Assembly (NCBI GenBank): GCA_900078775.1
Contig: LT549889.1
Location: forward strand, 2,046,001-2,110,000
From: Mycolicibacterium aurum
GTDB lineage: Bacteria > Actinomycetota > Actinomycetes > Mycobacteriales > Mycobacteriaceae
Length of the DNA stretch: 64,000 nt
Direction of reading: 5' to 3'
A program made the position numbers and the translations under genes. Below, one piece after another: positions 24,724 through 33,559 of the stretch (position 1 is its first letter; every line of letters starts with the position of its first letter). Under the pieces are notes generated by a model that did not search any database, had not been told where the DNA came from, and saw only the letters and a list, made by a program, of their open reading frames with translations.

Positions 24724-25707
24724 GGGCCCCTGGTCAACCCCGATCGCCGGTGCGGCACCCACGATATCGGCCAGCAGCGCCGGCTCGATGTTCCCGCCGG
24801 ACAGCACCACCACGGTGGGGCCGGGCCCGGTCGCGTGGCGCCGGTAGGCGGCCAGCCCGACGGCGCCACTGGGTTCACTGACCAGCCGGGCCCGCACCGC
24901 GAGTTCGGCCACCGCCGAGCGGATTTCGTCTTCGGAGACGGTCAGCACGTCGGTCAGTACGTGCTGCAGATGCGCGAAGGTCAGCTCCGACGGCTCCGAG
25001 CGCAGGCCGTCGGCGATGGTCCGGTTGCGCTCCTCGATGGACATCTTGACCGGGCTGCCGCGGTGCAGTCCGGCGGCGGTGTCGGCCGCCAATTCCGGTT
25101 CCACACCGAAGATCCGGGCCCGCGGGCAGAGCGCGCGGATGGCGGTGCCGATTCCGGAGGCCAGCCCGCCGCCGCTGACCGGGACCAGCACGGTGGCGAC
25201 GTCGGGCAGATCCTCGGCGATCTCCAGGCCGATGGTCCCCTGCCCGGCGATGATGTCGGGGTGGTCGAACGGCGGTACCAGCGTGGCGCCGGTTTCCTCG
25301 ACCAGTTGGGCGGCCACCGCCTCGCGCTGCCCCGCCGGGCACAGCACGACCCGGGCACCGTGGCTGCGGGTGCGCACCACCTTGATCTCCGGGGTCTCCT
25401 CGGGCATCACGATGTGCGCCTCGATGCCGAACCGCGCGGCGGCGTAGGCGACGGCCTGGGCGTGGTTGCCGCTGGAGTACGCCACCACCCCGCGCCGGCG
25501 GGCCTCCGGGTCGATCCGGCTGATCGCGTTCAACGCCCCGCGCACCTTGAACGCGCCGATCACCTGCAGGCTCTCGGGTTTGATCCACAACGGGCGGGCC
25601 GGGTCCGCCCACGGGGCGGGCAGCAGCGGGGTACGCAGGATCTTGCCGCTCAGCCGTTCGGCGGAGGCCCGGATGTCGTCGACCGTGACGAGGGTGGGCG
25701 CGCTCAT
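24721..25707 (-). CDS. threonine/serine dehydratase-like PLP enzyme
   Basis: A 328-residue fold-type II PLP enzyme. The cofactor lysine is Lys54 in GAFKVRGALN, the substrate loop is SSGNHAQ, and the phosphate site is SGGGLASG. It lacks the C-terminal ACT-like regulatory domain of biosynthetic IlvA, so it is of the catabolic TdcB / serine racemase type. It converts threonine or serine to the 2-oxo acid plus ammonia, or racemises serine. ATG at 25705-25707; it is a single gene, convergent with the peptide transporter. Confidence 0.9.
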   Translation of the reverse strand: MSAPTLVTVDDIRASAERLSGKILRTPLLPAPWADPARPLWIKPESLQVIGAFKVRGALNAISRIDPEARRRGVVAYSSGNHAQAVAYAAARFGIEAHIVMPEETPEIKVVRTRSHGARVVLCPAGQREAVAAQLVEETGATLVPPFDHPDIIAGQGTIGLEIAEDLPDVATVLVPVSGGGLASGIGTAIRALCPRARIFGVEPELAADTAAGLHRGSPVKMSIEERNRTIADGLRSEPSELTFAHLQHVLTDVLTVSEDEIRSAVAELAVRARLVSEPSGAVGLAAYRRHATGPGPTVVVLSGGNIEPALLADIVGAAPAIGVDQGP

Positions 25708-25800
25708 CGGTGGTCCGGCGACGTCATGATCACCCGACGATGGTAGCCGCGGCGCGGCACCGTTTGTGGTCCAGCACAGTTGTGGTGCATCGTCATTGGC

Positions 25801-26226
25801 GTGACCTCGTTGACAGTGGTGCCGCGCTACGCCGAGATCGACCAGCAGGGTGTGGTCTTCAACGGCCACTACCTGACCTGGTTCGACGAGGCCTGCACCG
25901 CGCTGCTGGACGAGGTGGCCGTCAGCTACCCCGACCTGATCTCCTCGGGAGTCGACCTCCAGGTCGTGCACAGCGACATCGACTTCCTCGCCTCGGTGCG
26001 GTGGCGCGATGCGGTGCGCGTCGAGGCACACTGTGACCACCTCGGCACCACCAGTTTCGCCATCGCGTTCACGGTGTTGCGCTCTGCCCCGGACACCGAC
26101 GGCATCGAGCAGGTGGCCGTGCGCGGGCGCAACGTCTACGTCGTGGTGTCCACCGGGGACTGGGCCAAACGCCCACTGCCCGAGCCGTTGCGCGCCGCGC
26201 TACAGAGCACCGCTCACGGCTTGTAG
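25801..26226 (+). CDS. 4HBT/YbgC-type acyl-CoA thioesterase
   Basis: A 141-residue hotdog-fold thioesterase. The N-terminal signature RYAEIDQQGVVFNGHYLTWFDEA holds the catalytic Asp and the VFNxxY element of the YbgC/4-hydroxybenzoyl-CoA thioesterase group. It hydrolyses acyl-CoA; chain length cannot be told. The start is GTG at 25801 with no ribosome site visible, consistent with the leaderless transcripts common in mycobacteria. Its 3' end overlaps the convergent methyltransferase gene by 13 bases. Confidence 0.87.
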   Translation: MTSLTVVPRYAEIDQQGVVFNGHYLTWFDEACTALLDEVAVSYPDLISSGVDLQVVHSDIDFLASVRWRDAVRVEAHCDHLGTTSFAIAFTVLRSAPDTDGIEQVAVRGRNVYVVVSTGDWAKRPLPEPLRAALQSTAHGL

Positions 26227-27104
26227 AGCGTGAACTGGCAGACGTCGGTGTAGCCCTCCCGGAACAGTTCCGCGCAGCCGGTCAGGTACCGCATGTAGCG
26301 GTCGTAGACCTCCTCGGACTGCAGCGCGATCGCCTCGCCGCGGCGGCGCTGCAGCGCGTCCGCCCAGATCGTCAGGGTCCGGGCGTAGTGCGGGCGCAGC
26401 GACTGCACCCGCTGCACCTCGAACCCCGCCTTGCCGGCGTGGTCGCGTACCACGGACACGAACGGCAGCTGACCGCCCGGGAAGATCTCGTCCATGATGA
26501 ATTTGAAGAACTTCAGCTTCGTCATGGTCAGCGGCAGCCCGCGTGCGGCGAATTCCTCGTCACTGGGTTTGACGATGGTGTGCAGCAGCATCGAACCGCC
26601 GGACGGCAGCGCGTCGTAGGCCATCGCGAAGAAGTCGTCGTAGCGGCTGGCACCGAAGTGCTCGAAGGCGCCGATCGACACGATGCGGTCCACCGAACCG
26701 GTGAACTGCTCCCAGCCCTGCAGCAGCACGGTGCGGGAACGGTCGGTGGCCAGCCCGTCGAACACGCCCTGGACGTGCGCCTGCTGGTTGCGGCTCAGGG
26801 TCAGACCGATGACGTCCACGTCGTAGCGTTCGATGGCGCGGCACAGGGTGGCGCCCCAGCCGCAGCCGATGTCGAGCAGGGTCATGCCGGGCTGGAGCCC
26901 CAACTTGCCCAGCGAGAGGTCGATCTTCGCGTACTGGGCCTCCTCCAGGGTCATGTCGTCACGCTCGAAGTAGGCGCAGCTATAGGTCTGGGTAGGGTCC
27001 AGGAACAGCCGGAAGAACTCGTCGGACAGGTCGTAGTGCGACTGGACGTCCTCGAAGTGCGGCCTCAGGCCCACCCCCGGGACCTGATTTTCGGATACGG
27101 GCAA
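26214..27104 (-). CDS. cyclopropane/methoxy mycolic acid synthase-type methyltransferase
   Basis: A 296-residue SAM-dependent methyltransferase of the CmaA/MmaA family, which modifies double bases of meromycolate or fatty acyl chains. Visible elements are QSHYDLSDEFFRLFLDP, YSCAYF (41-46), the SAM motif LLDIGCGWG (76-84) and the EHFG segment of the bicarbonate/active site. The start appears to be TTG at 27102-27104 behind AAAGGG, since no ATG or GTG fits. The exact product (cis- or trans-cyclopropane, methoxy) cannot be told. A PhoP-like direct repeat lies about 100 bases upstream. Confidence 0.9.
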   Translation of the reverse strand: MPVSENQVPGVGLRPHFEDVQSHYDLSDEFFRLFLDPTQTYSCAYFERDDMTLEEAQYAKIDLSLGKLGLQPGMTLLDIGCGWGATLCRAIERYDVDVIGLTLSRNQQAHVQGVFDGLATDRSRTVLLQGWEQFTGSVDRIVSIGAFEHFGASRYDDFFAMAYDALPSGGSMLLHTIVKPSDEEFAARGLPLTMTKLKFFKFIMDEIFPGGQLPFVSVVRDHAGKAGFEVQRVQSLRPHYARTLTIWADALQRRRGEAIALQSEEVYDRYMRYLTGCAELFREGYTDVCQFTLYKP

Positions 27105-27203
27105 GACAGCCCTTTCAGTAGTGCGCGAACGCTGATCGGCTCGTCGGATCTCCGAGCATTACCCCCGTTGCGTGAAGTTTACGCGTTCCGAACCGGTCGC
27201 GGA

Positions 27204-27221
27204 GCTGTCAGCGAACTGTCA
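27204..27221. promoter_or_regulatory. PhoP/MtrA-like direct repeat (GCTGTCA-N4-ACTGTCA)
   Basis: Two 7-base units with an 11-base period lie in the 259-base gap between the mycolate methyltransferase (start 27104) and the DUF6188-like gene (start 27364). On the minus strand it reads TGACAGT-N4-TGACAGC, one or two mismatches per unit from the PhoP box TCACAGC-N4-TCACAGC as I remember it. The rest of the gap holds nothing I recognise. Confidence 0.35.
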
Positions 27222-27363
27222 GGGACGGCCCGGGGGCCCTCGACACCCGCCGACCAGCACGTTCAACTGCGATCTTGAGTCTGCACAGTCCGGTGGGCGC
27301 ACCGGCGGAGCGAACTCGCCGACATCCCTTGAATTGGTATCCGGATGGGCACACAGTGGAAAC

Positions 27364-27786
27364 ATGACCGAACAGTGGATCCAGGGGCACGTCCTGCAGC
27401 GGATCGCGTTCCGCGACGGGCTGGTGCTCAACTTGGACGATTACAACGAACTCGTCATTTCCGTCCCGCTGGATCTGACACTGCCTCAGCTCGCGGGCCT
27501 GGCCGGCGCCGGCGAACCCGAGGTCGTGACCATCGATCCGATTGCCGTGCGCAACGAGCAGAAACCGCTCTTCGATTTCGCCGGGGCGACCTGCACGCAC
27601 GCCGACTGGGACGCGAACGGCAGCCTGCACCTGGCGTTCTCCGGCGGGCAGCACATCGACGTGCACAGCGACGATGCGCGGACCTCCTGGGAGCTGTACG
27701 GCAAGCACCACGGCTATGTCGCCTGCCTGCCGCACGGCCACGTCCGGGTCGTCCGGCACGACCTGCCCGAACCGGCCAGCGACTGA
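27364..27786 (+). CDS. DUF6188-like conserved protein
   Basis: A 140-residue cytosolic protein starting MTEQWIQGHVLQRIAFRDGL, with a beta-rich pattern and the SWELYGKHHGYVACLPHG end that I associate with the actinobacterial DUF6188 family. The function is not known. ATG is at 27364. It is followed 49 bases later by cyp124 on the same strand, so they may share a transcript, but no functional link is evident. Confidence 0.75.
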   Translation: MTEQWIQGHVLQRIAFRDGLVLNLDDYNELVISVPLDLTLPQLAGLAGAGEPEVVTIDPIAVRNEQKPLFDFAGATCTHADWDANGSLHLAFSGGQHIDVHSDDARTSWELYGKHHGYVACLPHGHVRVVRHDLPEPASD

Positions 27787-27835
27787 CGCGCCGAATCCAC
27801 CGCGGACCGGTGCGCGGCCGCCCTAAGCTACGGCC

Positions 27836-29119
27836 ATGCCGATCGCGCAGCAGGTGAACGGGACGCCGCCGCAGCCGGTGCCGCTTCCCGAGATCGACCT
27901 GGGTTCCTGGCGGTTCTGGCAGCGTGACGACGACTTCCGGGACGGGGCGTTCGCGACCTTGCGCCGCGAGGCCCCGGTGTCCTTCCACCGGCCGGTCACC
28001 GCCGAGGGCGTGGATTCCGGTGCCGGGCACTGGGCGCTGACGCGCTACGACGACGTGCACTACGCGAGCCGGCATCCCGACCTGTTCAGCTCCAGCCCGA
28101 ACATCACCATGGGCGACCAGACCCCAGAGCTCGCCGAGTATTTCGGGTCGATGATCGCGATGGACGATCCCCGGCACAGCCGGCTGCGCAACATCGTGCG
28201 CAGCGCCTTCACCCCGCGGGTGGTGGCCCGCATCGAGGACTCGGTGCGGGACCGGGCACGCCGGCTGGTGTCGGCGATGGTCACCGATCACCCCGACGGC
28301 CGCGCCGATGTGGTGGCGGCGCTGGCCGGTCCCCTTCCGCTGCAGGTGATCTGCGACATGATGGGCATCGCCGAGGCCGATCACGACACCATCTTTCACT
28401 GGACGAACGTCATCCTCGGATTCGGCGATCCCGACCTGACCACCGACTTCGACGAGTTCGCGCGTGTGGCAATGGATATCGGCGCGTACGCGACGGCGCT
28501 GGCCGAGGACCGGCGGGCGTCGCCGGGCGACGACCTGACCACAGCGCTGGTGGCCGCCGAGGTGGACGGGGAACGGCTGACCTCGGCGGAGGTGGCGTCG
28601 TTCTTCATCTTGCTCGTCGTCGCCGGGAACGAGACCACCCGCAACGCCATCAGCCACGGGGTCGCCGCGCTGAGCCGGTTCCCGGAACAGCGCGACCTGT
28701 GGTGGGCCGACTATGCGAAGCTCGCGCCGACCGCGGTCGAGGAGATCGTCCGCTGGGCGTCCCCGGTGGCCTACATGCGCCGCACGCTGACCCGCGACAC
28801 CGAACTCGCCGGGGTGCCGATGGCGGCCGGTGACAAGGTCACCATGTGGTACGGGTCGGCCAATCGCGACGAGACCCGGTTCGCCGATCCGTGGCGTTTC
28901 GATGTGCAGCGAAACCCCAACCCGCACCTGGGGTTCGGCGGTGGCGGCGCGCATTTCTGCCTGGGCGCCAACCTGGCCCGCAGGGAGATCCTGGTGGCGT
29001 TCGAGGAGTTGCACCGGCGGGTGCCCGACATCCGCGCCGACGGCGAACCGGACCGGTTGCTCTCCCCCTTCATCCACGGCATCAAACGGCTGCCGGTGCG
29101 CTGGACACCGCCCAGTTAG
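27836..29119 (+). CDS. cyp124: cytochrome P450 CYP124 (methyl-branched lipid omega-hydroxylase)
   Basis: A 427-residue P450 that matches CYP124 closely: NGTPPQPVPLPEIDLGSWRFW at the start, DGAFATLRREAPVSF, NITMGDQTPELAEYFGSMI, the I-helix VVAGNETTRNAISHG, EIVRWASP, and the heme loop GFGGGGAHFCLG with Cys375. CYP124 hydroxylates the terminal methyl of branched lipids and also cholest-4-en-3-one side chains, overlapping CYP125. ATG at 27836. It is convergent with the APC permease, with 15 bases between stops. Confidence 0.95.
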   Translation: MPIAQQVNGTPPQPVPLPEIDLGSWRFWQRDDDFRDGAFATLRREAPVSFHRPVTAEGVDSGAGHWALTRYDDVHYASRHPDLFSSSPNITMGDQTPELAEYFGSMIAMDDPRHSRLRNIVRSAFTPRVVARIEDSVRDRARRLVSAMVTDHPDGRADVVAALAGPLPLQVICDMMGIAEADHDTIFHWTNVILGFGDPDLTTDFDEFARVAMDIGAYATALAEDRRASPGDDLTTALVAAEVDGERLTSAEVASFFILLVVAGNETTRNAISHGVAALSRFPEQRDLWWADYAKLAPTAVEEIVRWASPVAYMRRTLTRDTELAGVPMAAGDKVTMWYGSANRDETRFADPWRFDVQRNPNPHLGFGGGGAHFCLGANLARREILVAFEELHRRVPDIRADGEPDRLLSPFIHGIKRLPVRWTPPS

Positions 29120-29134
29120 GCGATCCCGCGTTGG

Positions 29135-30568
29135 TCACCGGTCGGCCGTCGTGCCGGCCCTGGCTCCGATCACCACTCCGGCGACGAACGCCGCCGCGAG
29201 CAGACTCACGATGACCCAGGCCAGCACGCTGGACCCACCGACCAGATCGCTGAGATTGGACAGGATGAGCGTCAGCGCGGAGAGCAGGCCGAGCAGGCCC
29301 GCCGCCGGCGCGATCCAGACCCGCCACACCGAGTAGCCGCGCCGGTCCCGGGCGAAGAACACCAGCACCGCAACGCTTGTCGCGATCATCAGGATGACGA
29401 CACCGACGGTCGTCGCACCGGCGAACCAGGTGTAGAACTGACCGGCTGGATCCAGGCCGAACAACACCGCGAGCAGCACGCTGACCGCCACGACCCCGGA
29501 GATCCAGAGCGAGGCCTTGTGCGGCGAACCATGGACGGGATGCGGACGGCTCAGCGACTCGGGCAGCACATTGCGCTGCGACAGCGCGAACACGTAGCGC
29601 GACACCACATTATGGAACGCCAGGATGCAGGCGAACAGGCTGGTGAAGTACAGCATGATGATCAGGTCCGCGCCGAACACCCCGATGTAGCGCGCGGCGG
29701 TGTCCCCCAGGAAAGTGTCCCCGGCCTCGGTGGCCCGCGCGACCGCGGCCTCATCGCCCCAGCCCGAGATGAGCGCCCAACTCGTCACCGTGTAGAACAC
29801 GCCGATCAGCACCAGCGCCAGGTAGGTGGCGCGCGGGATGGTGCGTTCGGGGTCGCGGGCCTCGTCACGGAAGATCGCGGTGGCCTCGAAGCCGACATAG
29901 CTGATGATGGCGAAAAGCAGTCCGATGCCCAGGGATCCGGAGAACACGGCGTCCGGGGTGACGACGCCGGTGGACAGCCCGTGATCGCCCCCGCGCGCCA
30001 CGATCACCGCGTCCAGCACCGCCACGATGGCGATCTCCGCGGTCAGCAGCACGGCCAGCACCTTGCTGGACAGTTCGATGTTGCGGTACCCCAGATAGGT
30101 GGTCACGGCGAAGGCGGCGGCCGCGAACAACCACCACGGCAGAGTGGGCCCGCCGAGTAATTCCACCACACCGATGCCGGCCGGGCCGATCAGCCCGTAC
30201 ACGCCCGCCTCGATCGCGACGTAGGTGATGACGGCGACGAACGCGATACCGATACCGACCGGAAAGCCCAGCGACTGACGGACATAGGAGAAGAAGGCGC
30301 CGGCATCGGAGACGAACGGGGTCATCGCGGTGAAGCCGACGCTGAACAGCAGCAGGATCAGCGTGGCGATGACGAAGGTGGCTGGGAAGCCCGCACCATT
30401 ACCCGATGCCAAGCCGAGTGGCACCACACCGCCGATGACGCCCAGCGGCGCGGCCGCGGCCACCACCATGAAGACGATGGCGGCCACCCCGAGGTTGCCG
30501 CGCAGCCTGCGCGCGGGCTGATCCGGGGGACCACTCAGATGCTCAGGTGCAGTCGTGATTTCAGACAT
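29135..30568 (-). CDS. APC family amino acid permease
   Basis: A 477-residue integral membrane protein with about 12 hydrophobic helices. It has an APC-type start (GNLGVAAIVFMVVAAAAPLG), the central SYVGFEATAIFRDEARDPERTIPRA element and FHNVVSRYVFALSQRNVLP. It imports an amino acid or amine, and the substrate is not readable. ATG at 30566-30568 follows AAGGG. It appears to be a single gene, facing the NlpA-like gene across 175 bases, where the promoters should lie but no clear operator is seen. Confidence 0.9.
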   Translation of the reverse strand: MSEITTAPEHLSGPPDQPARRLRGNLGVAAIVFMVVAAAAPLGVIGGVVPLGLASGNGAGFPATFVIATLILLLFSVGFTAMTPFVSDAGAFFSYVRQSLGFPVGIGIAFVAVITYVAIEAGVYGLIGPAGIGVVELLGGPTLPWWLFAAAAFAVTTYLGYRNIELSSKVLAVLLTAEIAIVAVLDAVIVARGGDHGLSTGVVTPDAVFSGSLGIGLLFAIISYVGFEATAIFRDEARDPERTIPRATYLALVLIGVFYTVTSWALISGWGDEAAVARATEAGDTFLGDTAARYIGVFGADLIIMLYFTSLFACILAFHNVVSRYVFALSQRNVLPESLSRPHPVHGSPHKASLWISGVVAVSVLLAVLFGLDPAGQFYTWFAGATTVGVVILMIATSVAVLVFFARDRRGYSVWRVWIAPAAGLLGLLSALTLILSNLSDLVGGSSVLAWVIVSLLAAAFVAGVVIGARAGTTADR

Positions 30569-30743
30569 GGGCAGACCCTTCGTCGGGCAGACAACAGACG
30601 TTGCGTTTCGCCAGACCATAGGGGCGACCGGTGCCGGCCGACAGAGCTGCGGTCACCGTGCGTTAAAACCCGTAACAATTCGACACATTCGAGCGCAACA
30701 CGCCCACGTTGCAGTCGGCTGCGGCGTCGGTACCCTTCGGGAC

Positions 30744-31496
30744 ATGACGAGCAGTGTGCGGTCGGTGACCACGAAAGGTCTTCGGCCGCTACGGGTCGGC
30801 GCCACTCCCCTGCCGCACGCCGAGATCCTGGAGAACCTGCGCGACGCGCTAGCCGCGGCCGGCGTCGATCTGCAGGTGATCGTCTTCGAGAGCTTCGACG
30901 AGCCCAACGAGTGGCTGGTCGCGGGACGGTTGCACGCAAACTACTTCCAGTACCTGCCGTTCCTGCAGGAGTTCAACCGGCGGCACAGCGCCGCCCTGGT
31001 GCCGGTGGCTCCCGTGCACATCGAACCCTTCGGTCTGTACTCCAGCCGGGTCTCGGAGCTGACGGCGCTGCCCGACCATGCGGAGGTGGCGCTGCCCTCG
31101 GACGCGGTGAACGCCGACCGCTCGCTGCGCATGCTGGACCGGCTCGGGGTGATCGAGTGCACCGGTCCGCTCGGCAGTCTGATCACCACCACCGATGTGC
31201 GGGCCAATCCGCGTTGCCTGCTGTTCAAGGAGCTGACCAGCTGGACGCTGAACTCGGCGCTCGACGATTTCGACGCGGTGTTCCTGTTCGGGCCCCAGGC
31301 CATGGCCCGCAACGTGCGCACCCACGCCGCGCTGCACTGCGAACAGCACAACCCCACCTACGCCGAGTACCTGGTGACCGGGCCCGCCGGCGTGGGCGAC
31401 CCCGACATCCGGGCGCTGGCCGCGTTGCTGACCGGCCCCGCCACCCGGCGGTTCATCGAAACCACCTACGCCGGGCAGGTGACACCCGCGTTCTGA
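30744..31496 (+). CDS. NlpA/MetQ-type substrate-binding protein without signal peptide
   Basis: A 250-residue protein of the MetQ/NlpA periplasmic-binding family: LRVGATPLPHAEILENL, then FESFDEPNEWLVAGRLHANYFQYLPFL, as in methionine-binding lipoproteins. No signal peptide or lipobox is present at ATG 30744, and no hydrophobic segment is found in frame upstream, so the protein seems to be cytosolic. No ABC ATPase or permease gene is nearby. It is followed 3 bases later by a winged-helix protein gene, so it may act as a ligand sensor rather than a transporter part. Confidence 0.82.
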   Translation: MTSSVRSVTTKGLRPLRVGATPLPHAEILENLRDALAAAGVDLQVIVFESFDEPNEWLVAGRLHANYFQYLPFLQEFNRRHSAALVPVAPVHIEPFGLYSSRVSELTALPDHAEVALPSDAVNADRSLRMLDRLGVIECTGPLGSLITTTDVRANPRCLLFKELTSWTLNSALDDFDAVFLFGPQAMARNVRTHAALHCEQHNPTYAEYLVTGPAGVGDPDIRALAALLTGPATRRFIETTYAGQVTPAF

Positions 31497-31499
31497 GTT

Positions 31500-32123
31500 G
31501 TGCTCACGCCGCGGCAAATCATGGACCGGCGCACCCGGGTCCGGCACCATGGCGCGGTGTACCAAGCCGGCCTGCCCCCTGCCACCGCGTCCGCCCCGGC
31601 GGTCCAGGTGGTCCTGGTGTTCGATGTGCCCGCCGGCTTCGCCGAGCTGCCGGCGCGCACCGCGCAACTGGCCGACGAGTTCGGCCGGGTGATCGCCGAT
31701 GCGGTCCCTGGTGTGCGGGTACGCCCGGCCACCATCGGCGCCGCCCACGAGACGGGCGCCGACCGCGCCCCGGTGCCGCAACCCTTCGACGGGCTGCTGA
31801 TCGACCGGGCCGGTCGGGCGATCCGCATCGACGGGGTCCCGGTCCGGCTGAGCTACCTGGAATTCGAGCTGCTGTGCTTCCTGGCCGCCCATCCGCACCA
31901 GCCGGTGTCGCGGGCACAGCTGATGCGCGAGGTGTGGGCGACCGCGGGTGCGCCCGGCGGCGAACTGTCCGTGCGGACCGTCGATACCCACGTCCGCCGG
32001 CTGCGCGTCAAACTCGGCAGGCACGCGGGCCTCATCACCACGATCCGCGGACGCGGTTACCGGTTCGACCCGGGCCCCGAGGTGCACTGTCTACCGGCCG
32101 CGGCCGACCGCCGCCGGGCCTGA
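31500..32123 (+). CDS. OmpR/PhoB-type winged-helix DNA-binding protein without receiver domain
   Basis: A 207-residue protein. The last 100 residues form an OmpR-class winged helix (VRLSYLEFELLCFLAAHPHQ, SVRTVDTHVRRLRVKLG, then GYRFD). The N-terminal part (VQVVLVFDVPAGFAELPART) does not show the phospho-acceptor aspartate pattern of a receiver. GTG at 31500 begins 3 bases after the NlpA-like stop; an in-frame ATG at 31521 is possible. It is probably a transcription factor that pairs with the NlpA-like protein. The target is unknown. Confidence 0.82.
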   Translation: MLTPRQIMDRRTRVRHHGAVYQAGLPPATASAPAVQVVLVFDVPAGFAELPARTAQLADEFGRVIADAVPGVRVRPATIGAAHETGADRAPVPQPFDGLLIDRAGRAIRIDGVPVRLSYLEFELLCFLAAHPHQPVSRAQLMREVWATAGAPGGELSVRTVDTHVRRLRVKLGRHAGLITTIRGRGYRFDPGPEVHCLPAAADRRRA

Positions 32124-32126
32124 ACC

Positions 32127-32522
32127 TCAGAGCGTCGCGCTGACCGGGCCCGCGGCCCGGCAGAACGGTACCGCCGGGCTGCCCTGGTTCGCGCAGCTGC
32201 GGCCGGTGGCCACATAGGTGGCCCCGGGAACGTAGGGCGAGAGCAGCACCCGCGCGGTCGCCGGCCCGCCGGCCTCCTCGCACTTCGGTGCCAGCTGGCT
32301 GCCCACCCGCTGCAGGCAGACGACCTGTAGCTGCGGCTCCGAGCGGTTGCACGCCCCCGGCGAGGTGGAGGCCGACACCATCGCGGTACCGGACACGTCG
32401 ATCACCTGAGGCGTCGTCACGGTCGTGGCGCAGCCGGGCTCCTCGGGCGCCGCGACCGCGGGCGCCGAGCCGTACAGCGCGCCGACCATCAGGACCGCCG
32501 CGACCAATCCGGGTGCTCTCAT
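32127..32522 (-). CDS. secreted cysteine-containing protein
   Basis: A 131-residue exported protein with a signal peptide (MRAPGLVAAVLMVGALYGSAPAVA) and a mature part with six cysteines, likely in disulfides. No family is recognised. ATG at 32520-32522 is chosen; an ATG 9 bases earlier is equally possible and neither has a clear ribosome site. The stop is 3 bases from the convergent winged-helix gene stop. Confidence 0.72.
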   Translation of the reverse strand: MRAPGLVAAVLMVGALYGSAPAVAAPEEPGCATTVTTPQVIDVSGTAMVSASTSPGACNRSEPQLQVVCLQRVGSQLAPKCEEAGGPATARVLLSPYVPGATYVATGRSCANQGSPAVPFCRAAGPVSATL

Positions 32523-32629
32523 GCCCGGCATCGTATGGCACCGCCGCACCGCGCAGGTCCGCCCGGCGGATTTTCGGTGTCACTGGTCGAACGGCCACGA
32601 ACCGACACCCCCGCGCGTACTTTGCGTCA

Positions 32630-33556
32630 ATGTACGTTGCAGCGTGCCCCGGCGCCCTGCGCGGCCGGGTCGCCGTGGTGGCCGGCGCCACCCGCGGGGC
32701 GGGCCGGGGCATCGCCGCAGGTCTGGCCGAGGCCGGGGCCACCGTCGTCTGCACCGGACGCAGCAGCGTCAGCGGGTCCGGTGGTTCGGACTACGACCGC
32801 CCGGAGACCATCGAAGAGACTGCGGCGCTGGTGAATACGCTGGGCGGCCGCGGGGTGCCCATCCAGGTCGACCACCTGGTGCCCGATCAGGTCCGCGCGC
32901 TGGCCGACCGACTGCGCGCCGACTTCGACACGATCGACATCCTGGTCAACGACATCTGGGGTGCGGAAGTACTCAAGGGTCCGCCCTCGAGCTGGGGCCG
33001 GCCGATGTGGGAGCACGACCTGCAGGCCGGCCTGCGGATCATCGACCTCGGCGTGCGCACCCACCTGATCACCGCGCACTGTCTGCTCCCGCTGATGGTC
33101 ACCCGCCCGGGCGGACTGCTGGTCGAAATCACCGATGGGACAACCGAATACAGCGCGGAGAACTTCCGGCTGTCGGTGTTCTACGATCTGGCCAAGACGG
33201 CAGTGAACCGGCTCGCCTTCAGCCACGGACACGAGCTGCGGCAGGTCGGCGCCACCGCCGTCGCGGTCAGCCCGGGCTGGTTGCGTTCGGAGATGATGCT
33301 GGACGACTACGGGGTCACCGAGGACAACTGGCGCACCGCGTTGTGCGCCGGCCGCGATGACGGATACCCCAGCGCACCGCCGGGATTCGCCGAATCCGAG
33401 ACCCCTCGATTCGTCGGCCGCGGGGTGGCCGCCATCGCGGCCGACGAGCACCGCGCCCGCTGGAACCAGCGCTCGGTGACCTCGTACGCGCTGGCCCGCG
33501 AGTACGGGTTCACCGATATCGACGGGTCTTGTCCCGACGGATGGGGTGTCGGTTGA
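32630..33556 (+). CDS. SDR family oxidoreductase (DHRS1-like)
   Basis: A 308-residue short-chain dehydrogenase. The nucleotide loop is VAGATRGAGRGIA, LVNDIWG replaces the NNAG segment, and FYDLAKTAVNRLA carries the catalytic Tyr-x3-Lys. The length and the GRSS-SGSGGSDYDRPETIE insert match the DHRS1-like subgroup. The substrate is unknown. ATG at 32630 has no strong ribosome site. It is convergent with the dienelactone hydrolase gene, with 3 bases between stops. Confidence 0.87.
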   Translation: MYVAACPGALRGRVAVVAGATRGAGRGIAAGLAEAGATVVCTGRSSVSGSGGSDYDRPETIEETAALVNTLGGRGVPIQVDHLVPDQVRALADRLRADFDTIDILVNDIWGAEVLKGPPSSWGRPMWEHDLQAGLRIIDLGVRTHLITAHCLLPLMVTRPGGLLVEITDGTTEYSAENFRLSVFYDLAKTAVNRLAFSHGHELRQVGATAVAVSPGWLRSEMMLDDYGVTEDNWRTALCAGRDDGYPSAPPGFAESETPRFVGRGVAAIAADEHRARWNQRSVTSYALAREYGFTDIDGSCPDGWGVG

Positions 33557-33559
33557 CCA

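Noticed and set aside
30555..30743. In-frame upstream extension of the NlpA-like protein as a possible signal peptide
   Set aside because: The residues are not hydrophobic and contain no lipobox; ATG 30744 is the better start.
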